From positions 1 to 64,000 of the forward strand of contig NZ_QDAH01000018.1 of assembly GCF_003075415.1 (NCBI RefSeq): DNA of 64,000 nucleotides, read 5' to 3'. The first letter of the stretch is position 1, and each line of letters begins with the position of its first letter. The stretch comes from Microvirga sp. KLBC 81. Lineage in GTDB: Bacteria > Pseudomonadota > Alphaproteobacteria > Rhizobiales > Beijerinckiaceae. Under the pieces are notes generated by a model. It was given only the letters and a program-made list of their open reading frames with translations. It was not told the origin of the DNA and did no database searches. The position numbers and the translations under genes were made by a program. Shown piece after piece: positions 9,879 to 18,965 of this stretch.

Positions 9879-9949
9879 GATGTGAGTTACGTAAGTTTCA
9901 GTTTGACTGCGCCCTATGAAGGCGCGATCAAGCTCCAGCCTTAAGATTT

Positions 9950-9993
9950 GCATGGTCCGTGCGGAGACGTCTCCGCTTCAACGTCGACCATGC
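9950..9993 (+). promoter_or_regulatory. Nested inverted repeats in secY leader
   Basis: Outer arms GCATGGTC (9950-9957) and GACCATGC (9986-9993) enclose a perfect 16-base palindrome at 9961-9976 (GCGGAGACGTCTCCGC). As RNA this would form a two-part stem that ends 22 bases before the secY ATG. As DNA the palindrome could be a dimeric protein site. No known leader family was recognised. Confidence 0.45.
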
Positions 9994-10015
9994 TTGGGTA
10001 TTTCGGGGACGAAAA

Positions 10016-11350
10016 ATGGCTTCAGCAGCCGAGCAACTCGCCGCAAACATCAATTTCGGTTCCATCGCCAAAGCCGAAGAATTGAAGAAGCGCATTTGGT
10101 TCACTCTCGGTGCGCTCATCGTGTACCGCCTCGGTACCTACATCCCGCTGCCCGGCATCAACCCGGAGGCTCTGGCTCAGAGCTTCCAGAACGCCAGCGG
10201 CGGCGTGCTGGGCCTGTTCAACATGTTCTCGGGAGGCGCCGTCGAGCGTATGGCGATCTTCGCGCTGAACATCATGCCCTATATCTCGGCGTCGATCATC
10301 GTTCAGCTCCTCACCTCCGTTCTGCCCTCGCTCGAGGCGCTCAAGAAGGAAGGCGAGGCGGGTCGCAAGATCCTGAACCAGTACACCCGTTACCTCACGG
10401 TCTTCCTGGCGATCTTCCAGTCCTGGGGTATCGCCGTGGGCCTGCAGAGTTCCGGCAACATCGTGCTGGCGCCCGGGCCGTTCTTCCTGATCTCCACGGT
10501 CATCACTCTGACCGGCGGTACCATGTTCCTCATGTGGCTGGGTGAACAGATCACCTCGCGCGGCATCGGCAACGGTACGTCGCTCATCATCTTCGCGGGC
10601 ATCGTAGCCAATCTTCCGACCGCAATCGCCGGCACCCTCGAGCTCGGCCGTCAGGGCGCGATCTCCACGGGCCTGATCCTCGGCGTCATCGTGATGGCCG
10701 TCGCCATCATCTACTTCGTGGTGTTCATGGAGCGCGCTCAGCGCCGCCTGCTGATCAACTATCCGAAGCGCCAAGTCGGCAACCGCATGTACGAGGGCCA
10801 AACCTCGTTCCTGCCGCTCAAGCTCAACACCTCGGGTGTGATTCCGCCGATCTTCGCCTCTTCGCTGCTTCTGCTGCCGGCCACCATCGCCAGTTTCCAG
10901 AGCAGTGACGGGACGGGCATCATCGCGACGCTGACGGCCTATCTGGGCCATGGGCGCCCGGCCTACATGTTCCTCTACGCGGCCCTGATCGTCTTCTTTG
11001 CCTTCTTCTATACGGCAATCGTGTTCAACCCGACCGAAACGGCAGACAACCTGAAGAAGCAGGGCGGCTTTATCCCGGGCATTCGTCCCGGTGAACGGAC
11101 GGCCGATTTCATCGATCAGGTGTTGACACGCATCACCGTTCTCGGTGCAGCTTACCTCGTCATCATCTGCCTGATTCCAGAGCTTCTGGTCTCGTATGCG
11201 GCACTGCCATTCTACTTTGGCGGCACTTCGCTTCTGATCGTCGTGTCTGTTACCATGGACACGGTCGCTCAGGTGCACGGTCATCTCCTGGCTCACCAGT
11301 ACGAGGGCCTCGTCAAGAAGGCGAAGCTCAAGGGCGCACGGCGGCGGTAA
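10016..11350 (+). CDS. secY: Preprotein translocase subunit SecY
   Basis: SecY (444 residues, close to the 443 of E. coli) is the inner-membrane channel of the Sec translocon, working with SecE, SecG and SecA. About ten hydrophobic segments are visible. Family motifs include [24 protein letters not shown] and [16 protein letters not shown]. The C-terminal cytosolic tail ends KLKGARRR. The start [15 protein letters not shown] at 10016 is preferred over the GTG at 9959: it has a CGGGGA site and avoids a charged non-family extension. The gene has its own structured leader and is followed by adk, as is usual in spc operons. Confidence 0.98.
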   Translation: MASAAEQLAANINFGSIAKAEELKKRIWFTLGALIVYRLGTYIPLPGINPEALAQSFQNASGGVLGLFNMFSGGAVERMAIFALNIMPYISASIIVQLLTSVLPSLEALKKEGEAGRKILNQYTRYLTVFLAIFQSWGIAVGLQSSGNIVLAPGPFFLISTVITLTGGTMFLMWLGEQITSRGIGNGTSLIIFAGIVANLPTAIAGTLELGRQGAISTGLILGVIVMAVAIIYFVVFMERAQRRLLINYPKRQVGNRMYEGQTSFLPLKLNTSGVIPPIFASSLLLLPATIASFQSSDGTGIIATLTAYLGHGRPAYMFLYAALIVFFAFFYTAIVFNPTETADNLKKQGGFIPGIRPGERTADFIDQVLTRITVLGAAYLVIICLIPELLVSYAALPFYFGGTSLLIVVSVTMDTVAQVHGHLLAHQYEGLVKKAKLKGARRR

Positions 11351-11406
11351 AAAATCAGGTTTCTCGCTGGCAAGGCGGGAAAACCTTAAAATTGAGAGGA
11401 ACGTCG

Positions 11407-11988
11407 ATGAGGATCATCCTGCTGGGGCCGCCCGGGGCCGGTAAAGGGACCCAGGCCGTGCGTCTGGTCGAGCGCTTGGGAATTCCCCAGCTTTCGACCG
11501 GCGACATGCTCCGCGCAGCGGTGGCTGCCGGCACGCCGGTCGGGCTCAAGGCCAAGGCAGTCATGGATCGGGGCGAGCTGGTTTCCGACGATATCGTTGT
11601 CGGGATCATTGCCGACCGGATCGAGGAGGCCGACGCCAAGAAGGGCTTCATCCTCGACGGCTTTCCCCGGACCGTGGCCCAGGCCGAGGCGTTCGACGCC
11701 ATGCTGGCCCAAAAGGGTCTTAAGCTCGACGCTGTCGTCGAGTTCAAGGTCAATGAGGACGAGCTCGTGGGTCGCATCGTGAAGCGGGCTCAGGAAACCG
11801 AGGCCCGTGGCGAACAGGTCCGCAAGGACGACAATCCGGAAGTCTTCAAGACCCGTCTCGAGGCCTACCGGGCCCAGACGGCACCGCTCTCCGCCTATTA
11901 TCAGGGCAAGGGTATGCTGAAGACCGTCGACGGCATGAAGCCGATCGACGAGGTGACCCAGGCGGTTAAAGAAATCTTGGGCCGCTGA
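11407..11988 (+). CDS. adk: Adenylate kinase
   Basis: Adenylate kinase catalyses ATP + AMP = 2 ADP in the cytosol. The P-loop [10 protein letters not shown] is at residues 7-16, the AMP-binding part is [10 protein letters not shown], and DGFPRT is present. At 193 residues it is the short form: the LID is only a few residues and there is no zinc-binding Cys set. The start at 11407 is chosen because GAGAGGA lies 8 bases upstream and the P-loop then starts near residue 7. It is transcribed with secY, 56 bases apart. Confidence 0.98.
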   Translation: MRIILLGPPGAGKGTQAVRLVERLGIPQLSTGDMLRAAVAAGTPVGLKAKAVMDRGELVSDDIVVGIIADRIEEADAKKGFILDGFPRTVAQAEAFDAMLAQKGLKLDAVVEFKVNEDELVGRIVKRAQETEARGEQVRKDDNPEVFKTRLEAYRAQTAPLSAYYQGKGMLKTVDGMKPIDEVTQAVKEILGR

Positions 11989-11999
11989 AGGGTAGGGGC

Positions 12000-12028
12000 T
12001 TGACATGCGGGAAGGATCCCGCTAGGGC
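12000..12028 (+). promoter_or_regulatory. Candidate promoter upstream of rpsM
   Basis: A perfect TTGACA (12000-12005) is followed after 17 bases by TAGGGC, a weak -10. It lies 12 bases after the adk stop and about 180 bases before rpsM. It could give the alpha-operon genes their own start. The -10 is poor, so confidence is limited. Confidence 0.35.
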
Positions 12029-12054
12029 CATGCCTCTTGCACAAGGACCTGCAT

Positions 12055-12087
12055 ATCCAGAGGGTTTCGTGAGAAACCTCTCTGGAT
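12055..12087 (+). promoter_or_regulatory. Leader hairpin before rpsM
   Basis: A 14-bp stem with a single bulged A and a GTGA loop lies about 100 bases upstream of the rpsM start (arms at 12055-12068 and 12073-12087). A weak TGTTGTG tract follows. It could terminate adk transcripts or act as an attenuator in the alpha-operon leader. In E. coli, S4 binds a pseudoknot in this place, but no such fold can be claimed here. Confidence 0.45.
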
Positions 12088-12183
12088 TGTTGTGTTCGCA
12101 ATAAACCCGCGCAGGGGCCGGCCTCCACCGGACGCGCGACAACATCAACGGAAGCTCAGGCTTCGACCACATGGAGACGGACG

Positions 12184-12552
12184 ATGGCCCGTATTGCAGG
12201 CGTCAACATCCCGACCGCCAAGCGCGTTGTGATCGCGCTTCAGTATATCCACGGCATTGGGCCCAAGAAGGCTCAGGAGATCATCGAGAAGGTCAATATC
12301 CCGGCCGAGCGCCGCGTGAACCAGCTGACCGACGCCGAAGTTCTGGCCATCCGCGAAACCATCGACCGCGACTACATCGTGGAAGGTGACCTTCGTCGCG
12401 AAGTGTCCATGAACATCAAGCGCCTCATGGATCTCGGTGCTTATCGTGGCCTGCGTCACCGCCGCAGCCTGCCGGTTCGCGGTCAGCGCACCCACACGAA
12501 CGCCCGCACCCGCAAGGGCAAGGCGAAGCCGATCGCCGGCAAGAAGAAGTAA
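12184..12552 (+). CDS. rpsM: 30S ribosomal protein S13
   Basis: S13 (122 residues) lies in the 30S head and forms intersubunit bridges with L5. The start [19 protein letters not shown] and the C-terminal [27 protein letters not shown] tail are diagnostic. A long leader with a hairpin precedes it, and a hairpin terminator follows it before rpsK. Confidence 0.98.
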   Translation: MARIAGVNIPTAKRVVIALQYIHGIGPKKAQEIIEKVNIPAERRVNQLTDAEVLAIRETIDRDYIVEGDLRREVSMNIKRLMDLGAYRGLRHRRSLPVRGQRTHTNARTRKGKAKPIAGKKK

Positions 12553-12561
12553 ATTTTCAGT

Positions 12562-12587
12562 GGCCACCCGCCCGGGTGGCCCTTTCT
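12562..12587 (+). terminator. Hairpin terminator between rpsM and rpsK
   Basis: GGCCACCC (12562-12569) and GGGTGGCC (12574-12581) form a perfect 8-bp stem with a GCCC loop, followed by CTTTCT. It starts 9 bases after the rpsM stop. The T-tract is short, so partial read-through into rpsK is likely. Confidence 0.55.
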
Positions 12588-12630
12588 CCCGAGCGCCTGG
12601 CATGACGGGCGCGTTTGAAGGACCAGTAGA

Positions 12631-13020
12631 ATGGCTAAAGAAGCAACCCGCGTCCGCCGCCGCGAACGCAAGAACATCGTCTCCGGTGTGGCGCATGTGA
12701 ACGCCTCGTTCAACAACACCATGATCACCATCACCGACGCCCAGGGCAACACGATCTCGTGGTCCTCGGCTGGTGCGATGGGATTCAAGGGCTCGCGTAA
12801 GTCGACCCCGTACGCCGCGCAGGTTGCCGCTGAAGATGCGGCCCGCAAGGCTGCCGAGCACGGCATGCGTACCCTCGAGGTCGAGGTGTCCGGTCCCGGC
12901 TCCGGCCGTGAGTCCGCACTCCGCGCCCTCCAGTCGGCCGGCTTCACCGTCACCTCGATCCGTGACGTCACGCCGATCCCGCACAACGGCTGCCGCCCGC
13001 GCAAGCGTCGCCGCGTCTAA
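12631..13020 (+). CDS. rpsK: 30S ribosomal protein S11
   Basis: S11 (129 residues) lies on the 30S platform near the E site. Motifs include [33 protein letters not shown] and the C-terminal [15 protein letters not shown]. It follows rpsM in the alpha module and precedes rpoA by about 100 bases. Confidence 0.98.
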   Translation: MAKEATRVRRRERKNIVSGVAHVNASFNNTMITITDAQGNTISWSSAGAMGFKGSRKSTPYAAQVAAEDAARKAAEHGMRTLEVEVSGPGSGRESALRALQSAGFTVTSIRDVTPIPHNGCRPRKRRRV

Positions 13021-13118
13021 TTCCAGATCATCCGGCGCGTGGGCCACGGCCCGCGCGCATTCCGGTTTAGGGCAGGCCGTTGAGCCGCCCTTCGAGCGGT
13101 ACCTCAAGAGGTGTGGTT

Positions 13119-14135
13119 GTGATCCAAAAGAACTGGCAAGAGCTGATTAAGCCGAACAAGCTCGAAGTCGCCCCCGGTGACGATCCGAAGCGCATTGCGA
13201 CGGTCGTGGCCGAGCCGCTCGAGCGTGGATTCGGCACGACGCTCGGCAACTCGCTGCGTCGCGTTCTCCTGTCGTCGCTCCAGGGCGCCGCTGTGACGTC
13301 GATCCATATCGACGGCGTGCTGCATGAGTTCTCGTCTATCCCGGGCGTCCGCGAGGACGTGACGGACATCGTCCTGAACGTGAAGGCAATCGCCATCAAG
13401 ATGCAGGGCGAAGGCCCGAAGCGCATGACGCTTCGCAAGACCGGCCCCGGTGCCGTCACGGCTGGCGACATCAACACGATCGGCGACGTGCAGATCCTGA
13501 ATCCTGAGCTTGTGCTCTGCACCCTCGACGAGGGCGCCGAGATCCGCATGGAGTTCACGGTCGACACCGGCAAGGGCTATGTCCCGGCCGAGCGCAACCG
13601 CGCCGAGGACGCTCCGATCGGGCTGATCCCGGTCGACTCGCTCTACAGCCCGGTGAAGAAGGTGTCGTACCGCATCGAGAACACCCGCGAGGGCCAGATT
13701 CTCGATTACGACAAGCTCATCATGACGGTCGAGACCAACGGCGCCGTGTCGCCCGAGGATGCCGTGGCCTATGCTGCCCGCATCCTGCAGGACCAGCTCC
13801 AGGTCTTCGTCAACTTCGAAGAGCCGCGCAAGGAAGAGACGGCTGCCGCTGCTCCGCAGCTGCCGTTCAACCCGGCCCTGCTCAAGAAGGTGGACGAGCT
13901 CGAGCTGTCGGTCCGTTCGGCGAACTGCCTGAAGAACGACAACATCGTCTACATCGGCGACCTCATCCAGAAGTCCGAGGCGGAAATGCTCCGCACCCCG
14001 AACTTCGGTCGCAAGTCGCTCAACGAGATCAAGGAAGTTCTGGCCGGCATGGGCCTGCACCTCGGCATGGACGTGCCGGGCTGGCCGCCGGAGAACATCG
14101 AAGATCTCGCGAAGCGCTTCGAAGAGCACTACTGA
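13119..14135 (+). CDS. rpoA: DNA-directed RNA polymerase alpha subunit
   Basis: RpoA (338 residues) is the assembly platform of RNA polymerase. The N-terminal dimerisation domain includes [20 protein letters not shown]. The C-terminal domain, which contacts UP elements and activators, is seen in [15 protein letters not shown] and [17 protein letters not shown] chose the GTG at 13119 (family start [16 protein letters not shown]) over the TTG at 13080, because CAAGAGGT sits 6 bases upstream and the length then matches relatives. Confidence 0.98.
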   Translation: MIQKNWQELIKPNKLEVAPGDDPKRIATVVAEPLERGFGTTLGNSLRRVLLSSLQGAAVTSIHIDGVLHEFSSIPGVREDVTDIVLNVKAIAIKMQGEGPKRMTLRKTGPGAVTAGDINTIGDVQILNPELVLCTLDEGAEIRMEFTVDTGKGYVPAERNRAEDAPIGLIPVDSLYSPVKKVSYRIENTREGQILDYDKLIMTVETNGAVSPEDAVAYAARILQDQLQVFVNFEEPRKEETAAAAPQLPFNPALLKKVDELELSVRSANCLKNDNIVYIGDLIQKSEAEMLRTPNFGRKSLNEIKEVLAGMGLHLGMDVPGWPPENIEDLAKRFEEHY

Positions 14136-14141
14136 GTTCCC

Positions 14142-14174
14142 TGAAGCCGCCTTCTTGAACGGAAGGCGGCTTCA
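14142..14174 (+). terminator. Strong hairpin after rpoA
   Basis: A perfect 13-bp stem (TGAAGCCGCCTTC at 14142-14154 and its complement at 14162-14174) with a 7-base loop starts 6 bases after the rpoA stop. No T-run follows, so it may be a processing or stability hairpin rather than a full terminator. It separates rpoA from rplQ, which is 120 bases downstream. Confidence 0.5.
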
Positions 14175-14254
14175 AACCTGCCCCGCTAGAAAAAGCGGAT
14201 CATAAGAGACGGCCGTACCTTGGCACGGCGGCCGCAAGATCTAGGAGAGAGCCA

Positions 14255-14677
14255 ATGCGTCACGGATTCCGTGGTCGTCGTTTCAATCGCACGACCGAGC
14301 ACCGCAAAGCAATGTTCGCCAACATGGCGGCTGCGCTGATCAAGCACGAGCAGATCGTTACCACGCTGCCGAAGGCCAAGGACCTGCGTCCGGTCGTCGA
14401 GAAGCTGATAACGCTCGGCAAGCGCGGTGACCTGCACGCCCGCCGTCAGGCCATGTCCAAGCTGCGTGACGAGGCCATGGTCAAGAAGCTGTTCGACGTT
14501 CTTGGCGCACGCTACAAGGACCGCAACGGCGGCTACACCCGCGTTCTCAAGGCTGGCTTCCGCTACGGCGACAACGCCCCGATGGCTGTGATCGAGTTCG
14601 TCGACCGCGACGTTGATGCGCGCGGCCAGGATTCCGGTCCGACCCAGAAGGAAGAGATCGTCGAGGCCGCTGAGTAA
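14255..14677 (+). CDS. rplQ: 50S ribosomal protein L17
   Basis: L17 lies near the tunnel exit. The start [20 protein letters not shown] and the segment [20 protein letters not shown] are diagnostic. At 140 residues it is longer than the 127-residue E. coli protein because of a C-terminal Asp/Glu-rich tail. It ends the ribosomal block and is followed by a strong terminator. Confidence 0.98.
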   Translation: MRHGFRGRRFNRTTEHRKAMFANMAAALIKHEQIVTTLPKAKDLRPVVEKLITLGKRGDLHARRQAMSKLRDEAMVKKLFDVLGARYKDRNGGYTRVLKAGFRYGDNAPMAVIEFVDRDVDARGQDSGPTQKEEIVEAAE

Positions 14678-14703
14678 TTGCTCAGCTCTCGTCAGACTTC
14701 ACC

Positions 14704-14739
14704 AAGGGCGGTCCTTCGGGCCGCCCTTTCTGCTTTTTG
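14704..14739 (+). terminator. Terminator of the ribosomal block
   Basis: AAGGGCGG (14704-14711) pairs with CCGCCCTT (14721-14728). The loop contains a TCCTTCGGG element that can extend the stem, and TTCTGCTTTTT follows. This is a clear Rho-independent terminator 27 bases after rplQ and ends the operon. Confidence 0.85.
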
Positions 14740-14804
14740 GGACTTCACTCTGAGAGCCCGTAGGAGAGTTGTTCTGTTGCGCCGGGATGGCTTAGGCTTA
14801 TGAG

Positions 14805-15710
14805 ATGAGCACCCGCCGACGCCTTCCTGTTCTCTCCTCGCTCCGCGCCTTCGAGGCAGCGGGGCGGCATCTCAGCTTCAGCCGGGCGGCCGATGAGCTG
14901 CTCATCACGCAAAGCGCAATCAGCCATCATATCCGCAAGCTCGAGGAAGAGCTTGGCGTCAATCTCTTCGTGCGCCAGGCACGGTCCGTGATGTTGACGC
15001 CTGAGGGAGAGAAGTATCTGACCTGTCTCAGTCAGGCCTTCGACCTGATGGCCAAGGGCACCGGCGAGATTCGTGTATCGGAGCGCCGAACGTTACGGGT
15101 GAGCCTCCTGGCTTCCTTCGCGACCCATTGGCTCATCCCGCGCCTTTCCCACTTCACAGCCGCTCATCCCGAGATCGATCTCATCCTGGAGCCGTCCATT
15201 CGTTCGGTCGATCTCGCTGTCGATCAGATCGATCTGGCCATCCGCTATGGCCGCGGCAGTTGGGACGGGACGAAGTCCCAGCAGTTCTTGGCGGAGCAGA
15301 TTTCGCCGGTCTGCAGCCCTGCATTCATCGAGAGAGTCTCCCTGCGGCATCCGCGGGATATGCTGAACCACACCTTGCTCTTCTCTTTCTCCAAGGACCC
15401 GTTCGAGTGGCGCATATGGTCCGAGAGGGCAGGTGTCGATCTGGCGCAGGCCCGCAATCTCATGCTCCACGACTACAATATCGTCCTGCAGGCGGCGGTC
15501 GACGGTCAGGGGATAGCGATGGGACGTCGTGCCCTGATTGAGGATCATCTCAAGCGCGGTGTTCTCATCGAGCCTTTCGAGGAGTTCAGGGTCTCGGAGG
15601 GCATCGGATACTGGATCGTCATGCCCGAGCGCCCGAAGCCTCAAGCAGAGATCCTTGCGCAATGGTTGGCGAACGAGGCAGCGAACATCATGGATGAGCA
15701 GGATTCATGA
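14805..15710 (+). CDS. LysR-family transcriptional regulator (GcvA-like)
   Basis: This is a 301-residue LysR-type regulator. The winged helix-turn-helix spans about residues 8-66 (SRAADELLITQSAISHHIRKL), followed by a linker and a periplasmic-binding-protein-like effector domain. The start LRAFEAAGRHLSF resembles the GcvA/AmpR branch. It lies 74 bases upstream of, and codirectional with, the RidA and aminotransferase genes, which it may control. That link is inference, because classic LysR genes are divergent from their targets. The ligand is unknown. Confidence 0.9.
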   Translation: MSTRRRLPVLSSLRAFEAAGRHLSFSRAADELLITQSAISHHIRKLEEELGVNLFVRQARSVMLTPEGEKYLTCLSQAFDLMAKGTGEIRVSERRTLRVSLLASFATHWLIPRLSHFTAAHPEIDLILEPSIRSVDLAVDQIDLAIRYGRGSWDGTKSQQFLAEQISPVCSPAFIERVSLRHPRDMLNHTLLFSFSKDPFEWRIWSERAGVDLAQARNLMLHDYNIVLQAAVDGQGIAMGRRALIEDHLKRGVLIEPFEEFRVSEGIGYWIVMPERPKPQAEILAQWLANEAANIMDEQDS

Positions 15711-15784
15711 TTACTTGAGGAGTTTGAATTGGCCGTTGCCGAGCCCGATCCATAGGCTCTCTCCGCCAATACAGGAGCAACGTC

Positions 15785-16255
15785 ATGCCAAAGACCATTG
15801 CCGAGCGGCTGCGGGATTTAGGATACGCCCTTCCGCAGATCTTCTCACCCGCCGCAAATTACATTTCCTGGACGCGATCAGGCGATCTCGTTTTCATCTC
15901 GGGGCAGATCTCTCAAGAGAACGGACAGCCAGCATTCATTGGAAGGCTTGGGGACACGATGTCCCTTGAGGATGGAAAGCGCGCCGCCGAGCTCTGCGCC
16001 TTGAATCTGCTTGCACAGATCAACGACGTCGTTGGAGGGGATCTGTCTCGTATCCGTCGGATCGTTCGTCTGGGCGGGTTCGTCAATTGCGTGCCGGATT
16101 TCGATCAGCAGTCCCAAGTCATCAATGGCGCATCCGACCTGATGGTGGCCGTGTTCGGCGACCGGGGACGGCATGCCCGCACGGCTGTTGGCGTGTCATC
16201 CCTGCCTCGCGGTGTCGCTGTCGAGGTCGATGCCATCGTCGATATTGCGCTTTGA
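15785..16255 (+). CDS. RidA/YjgF-family protein
   Basis: This 156-residue protein belongs to the RidA superfamily. Canonical members hydrolyse reactive enamine/imine intermediates released by PLP enzymes. The family face is visible as VFISGQISQENG and FVNCVPDFDQQSQVINGASDLMV. The C-terminal LPRGVAVEVDAI has the usual position, but the Arg of canonical RidA is not clearly placed, so this looks like one of the longer paralogue subgroups. It lies 10 bases before a PLP-dependent enzyme, which fits a shared pathway. Confidence 0.85.
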   Translation: MPKTIAERLRDLGYALPQIFSPAANYISWTRSGDLVFISGQISQENGQPAFIGRLGDTMSLEDGKRAAELCALNLLAQINDVVGGDLSRIRRIVRLGGFVNCVPDFDQQSQVINGASDLMVAVFGDRGRHARTAVGVSSLPRGVAVEVDAIVDIAL

Positions 16256-16265
16256 GGAGGGGCTC

Positions 16266-17444
16266 ATGACGATTGACGTCGCACGCATCCGTTCCGAGAC
16301 GCCGGGCTGCTCCGTGGTCGCCCATTTCAACCATTCTAGCTGCTCGTTGCCGCCGCTTCAGGTCACGCAGACGATCACAGAGCATCTTCAGCGCGAGGCT
16401 CTCTATGGTCCTAGCGAAATGGGTGTTGCTGTCGCCGATGATGTTCAGGCAACACGCCAAGCCGCTGCGCAATTGCTCAATGCTTCCGTGGAGGAGATCG
16501 CGCTCACAGGAAGCGGCTCGCAAGGGTGGGGGCTGGCCTTCGCATCCTTGCCGCCGCTGCGGGAAGGCGATCGCATTCTCATCGGTCGGCATGAATGGGG
16601 CGGGAATCTGAGCACCATGCATCGCGCTGCGCAGAAGGCAGGCGCTACAGTCGAAGTCGTTCCATGCCGGGACGATGGCTGTGTCTCGCCCGAAGCCTTG
16701 GCGAGCATGCTCGACGATCGAGTTCGGCTGATTGCCCTCACATGGCTCCCGGCCACAAATGGCCTCATCAACCCTGCCGCCGAGATCGGGCGCATCGCGC
16801 GAAGCGCCGGTGTCCCCTATTTCATCGATGCAGGCCAGGCCCTGGCGCAGGTCCCGGTCGATGTGGAGGCGATCGGCTGCGATGTTCTCAAAGGGGCGGG
16901 GCGCAAGTTCCTGCGCGGGCCGCGTGGAACGGCTTTGCTCTATGTCCGCCGCGCGTTCCTCAAGAAACTGGAAACGCCGTATCTCGACGTTCTCTCAGGC
17001 CCCTGGAAGAACGGCGCGCCGGAGCCGCGCGATGATGCGCGACTCTTTGAGACCGGCGAAAACTCCTTCGCGCTTCAGCTCGGGCTGGGCACAGCCATCC
17101 GCTACACGCTGGCCATTGGAGTCGACGTGATCAGAGCCCGCATCAATCAGCTCGCACGGGATCTGAGGCAGCGGCTCTCCGATATTCCTGCCGTGACGAT
17201 CCACGACGGGGGCCAGGAACGTTCCGGCATCGTTGCCTTTACGGTTCGGGGGCTGACACCGCAGGAAGTGCGGGTCTCTCTCGCAGCTGAAAAGATCAAC
17301 GTAGCCGCGATTGCCGCAGCCTATACGCCATTGGACATGGCCGCACGCGGTTTGACCGAGATCGTTCGAGCCTCCGTTTCTTACTTCACGACTGAGGAAG
17401 AGATCGAGCGCCTCGTGAAGGCCATCGCTGCACTGGCAGCCTGA
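16266..17444 (+). CDS. Class V aminotransferase-fold PLP enzyme
   Basis: This 392-residue fold-type I PLP enzyme falls in the aminotransferase class V/cysteine-desulfurase superfamily. The likely Schiff-base lysine is K214 in GAGRKFLRGPRG, and D188 in FIDAGQ would hold the pyridine nitrogen. The start at 16266 is set by GAGGAGG directly upstream. It forms a pair with the RidA gene, 10 bases away. The reaction cannot be fixed: related proteins include desulfurases, epimerases and C-S lyases. No catalytic cysteine loop of SufS or IscS type was identified, so Fe-S assembly is unlikely. Confidence 0.8.
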   Translation: MTIDVARIRSETPGCSVVAHFNHSSCSLPPLQVTQTITEHLQREALYGPSEMGVAVADDVQATRQAAAQLLNASVEEIALTGSGSQGWGLAFASLPPLREGDRILIGRHEWGGNLSTMHRAAQKAGATVEVVPCRDDGCVSPEALASMLDDRVRLIALTWLPATNGLINPAAEIGRIARSAGVPYFIDAGQALAQVPVDVEAIGCDVLKGAGRKFLRGPRGTALLYVRRAFLKKLETPYLDVLSGPWKNGAPEPRDDARLFETGENSFALQLGLGTAIRYTLAIGVDVIRARINQLARDLRQRLSDIPAVTIHDGGQERSGIVAFTVRGLTPQEVRVSLAAEKINVAAIAAAYTPLDMAARGLTEIVRASVSYFTTEEEIERLVKAIAALAA

Positions 17445-17472
17445 GCCTCCTCCAGGACCCAGTTCTCATCCG

Positions 17473-17500
17473 GCCCGCGCCGGGAGGTGCGGGCTTTAAT
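17473..17500 (+). terminator. Terminator-like hairpin after the class V aminotransferase gene
   Basis: GCCCGC (17473-17478) pairs with GCGGGC (17489-17494) and TTTAATTT follows. The stem is only 6 bp with a GC-rich loop. It lies 28 bases after the stop and probably ends the LysR/RidA/aminotransferase unit. Confidence 0.5.
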
Positions 17501-17558
17501 TTGGCATTTCGGCCTCCACGTTTTATCCAGTCTTCCCCTTACCAACGGATTCGCCGTC

Positions 17559-18965
17559 ATGCGCTTTTCTTCCTTCCACTTGTCGATCATCGCCGTCGCC
17601 CTGGCTCTCGGGGTAGGAGGCGCGACAGCGCAGACGCAGCGGGTGGTACCTGAGAGCAAGGCCCAGGTGCAGCTCTCCTTCGCCCCTGTCGTCCGCCAGA
17701 CCGCAGGGGCCGTGGTCAACGTTTATGCCAGCCGTTCCGTGCGCCGGCAGAACACCGCCATGGAGGAATATTTCCGCCGCTTCTTCGGAGAGGACGCGCC
17801 AGGCGTTCCGCGTGGGCGATCTCAGAGCTCCCTCGGCTCCGGCGTGATCGTCGATCCGGCAGGCCTCGTGATCACCAACAACCATGTCATCGAGAACATG
17901 AACGAGGTGAAGGTGGCGCTCGCCGATCGACGCGAGTTCGAGGCGGATATCGTTCTGCGCGACCCGCGGACGGACATCGCCGTGCTCAGGCTGAAGGGCG
18001 CCACAAATCTCCAGGCGGTCGAGCTGGGTGACTCGGAAGCCCTCCAGGTCGGCGATATCGTGCTCGCTATCGGCAATCCCTTTGGTGTCGGACAGACGGT
18101 GACCCAGGGCATCGTCTCCGCCCTGGCGCGCACGCAGGTCGGTATCTCCGATTATCAGTTCTTCATCCAGACCGATGCGGCCATCAATCCCGGCAATTCG
18201 GGCGGTGCGCTCATCGACATGAATGGACGCGTCGTGGGCATCAACACGGCCATCTATTCCCGCTCCGGCGGCAGCATTGGCATCGGCTTTGCGGTGCCGT
18301 CCAGCATGGTGCGGGTGGTGCTGAATTCCGCCAAGGGCGGCGCGCGGAACGTGGTGCGTCCGTGGCTCGGCGCGCGTCTCCAGCCGGTCGATGGGGATAT
18401 CGCCACTGGCCTTGGTCTGGAGCGTCCGACGGGCGTTCTCGTCACCTCCGTCTACGACAAGGGGCCCGCCGCTGAGGCTGGCCTCAAGCGGGGCGACGTC
18501 ATCCTCGCGGTCGACGGTCAGCCGGTCGATAACCCGGATTCCTTCGGCTACCGCTTCACCCTCAAGGGTACCCAGGGCCAGGCTCCTCTGACGGTGCTGC
18601 GTGGTGGCAAGCAGAGCGCGCTTCAAGTCAGGCTCATGCCTCCGGTGGAAGTTCCGCCGCGTGATCCGGTGCGCGGCCGTACACGCACGCCTTTTGCCGG
18701 AGCAACCATCGTCAACATGTCGCCCGCCGTCGCCGACGAGCTGCAAATCGATCTGGCGGATGAGGGAGTGGTTATTGCCGATCTCGACGAGCGGAGCGTT
18801 GCCGCCAGCATCGGTTTCGAGAAGGGGGACCTGATCGTCGCCATCAACGGCGAAAGGGTACCCTCCACGAAAGAGGCCGAGCGCCTGATCGACCGGGCGG
18901 GCGGCTATTGGGAGATCACCGTCAATCGCGGTGGCCGTGTCTTCACAACGGTACTCGGGCGATGA
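17559..18965 (+). CDS. Periplasmic serine protease, DegP/Do family
   Basis: This is a 468-residue HtrA-type protease. A signal peptide spans about residues 1-24 (hydrophobic IIAVALALGVGGATA). The trypsin-like domain has the triad H109 (TNNHVIEN), D139 (DPRTDIAVL) and S214 (NPGNSGGAL). Two PDZ domains follow, in roughly residues 265-370 and 385-465. The ATG at 17559 is chosen because the signal peptide then starts at the N-terminus; an upstream in-frame start at 17487 would add a non-family lead. It overlaps the next gene by ATGA. Its role is likely degradation of misfolded envelope proteins. Confidence 0.93.
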   Translation: MRFSSFHLSIIAVALALGVGGATAQTQRVVPESKAQVQLSFAPVVRQTAGAVVNVYASRSVRRQNTAMEEYFRRFFGEDAPGVPRGRSQSSLGSGVIVDPAGLVITNNHVIENMNEVKVALADRREFEADIVLRDPRTDIAVLRLKGATNLQAVELGDSEALQVGDIVLAIGNPFGVGQTVTQGIVSALARTQVGISDYQFFIQTDAAINPGNSGGALIDMNGRVVGINTAIYSRSGGSIGIGFAVPSSMVRVVLNSAKGGARNVVRPWLGARLQPVDGDIATGLGLERPTGVLVTSVYDKGPAAEAGLKRGDVILAVDGQPVDNPDSFGYRFTLKGTQGQAPLTVLRGGKQSALQVRLMPPVEVPPRDPVRGRTRTPFAGATIVNMSPAVADELQIDLADEGVVIADLDERSVAASIGFEKGDLIVAINGERVPSTKEAERLIDRAGGYWEITVNRGGRVFTTVLGR

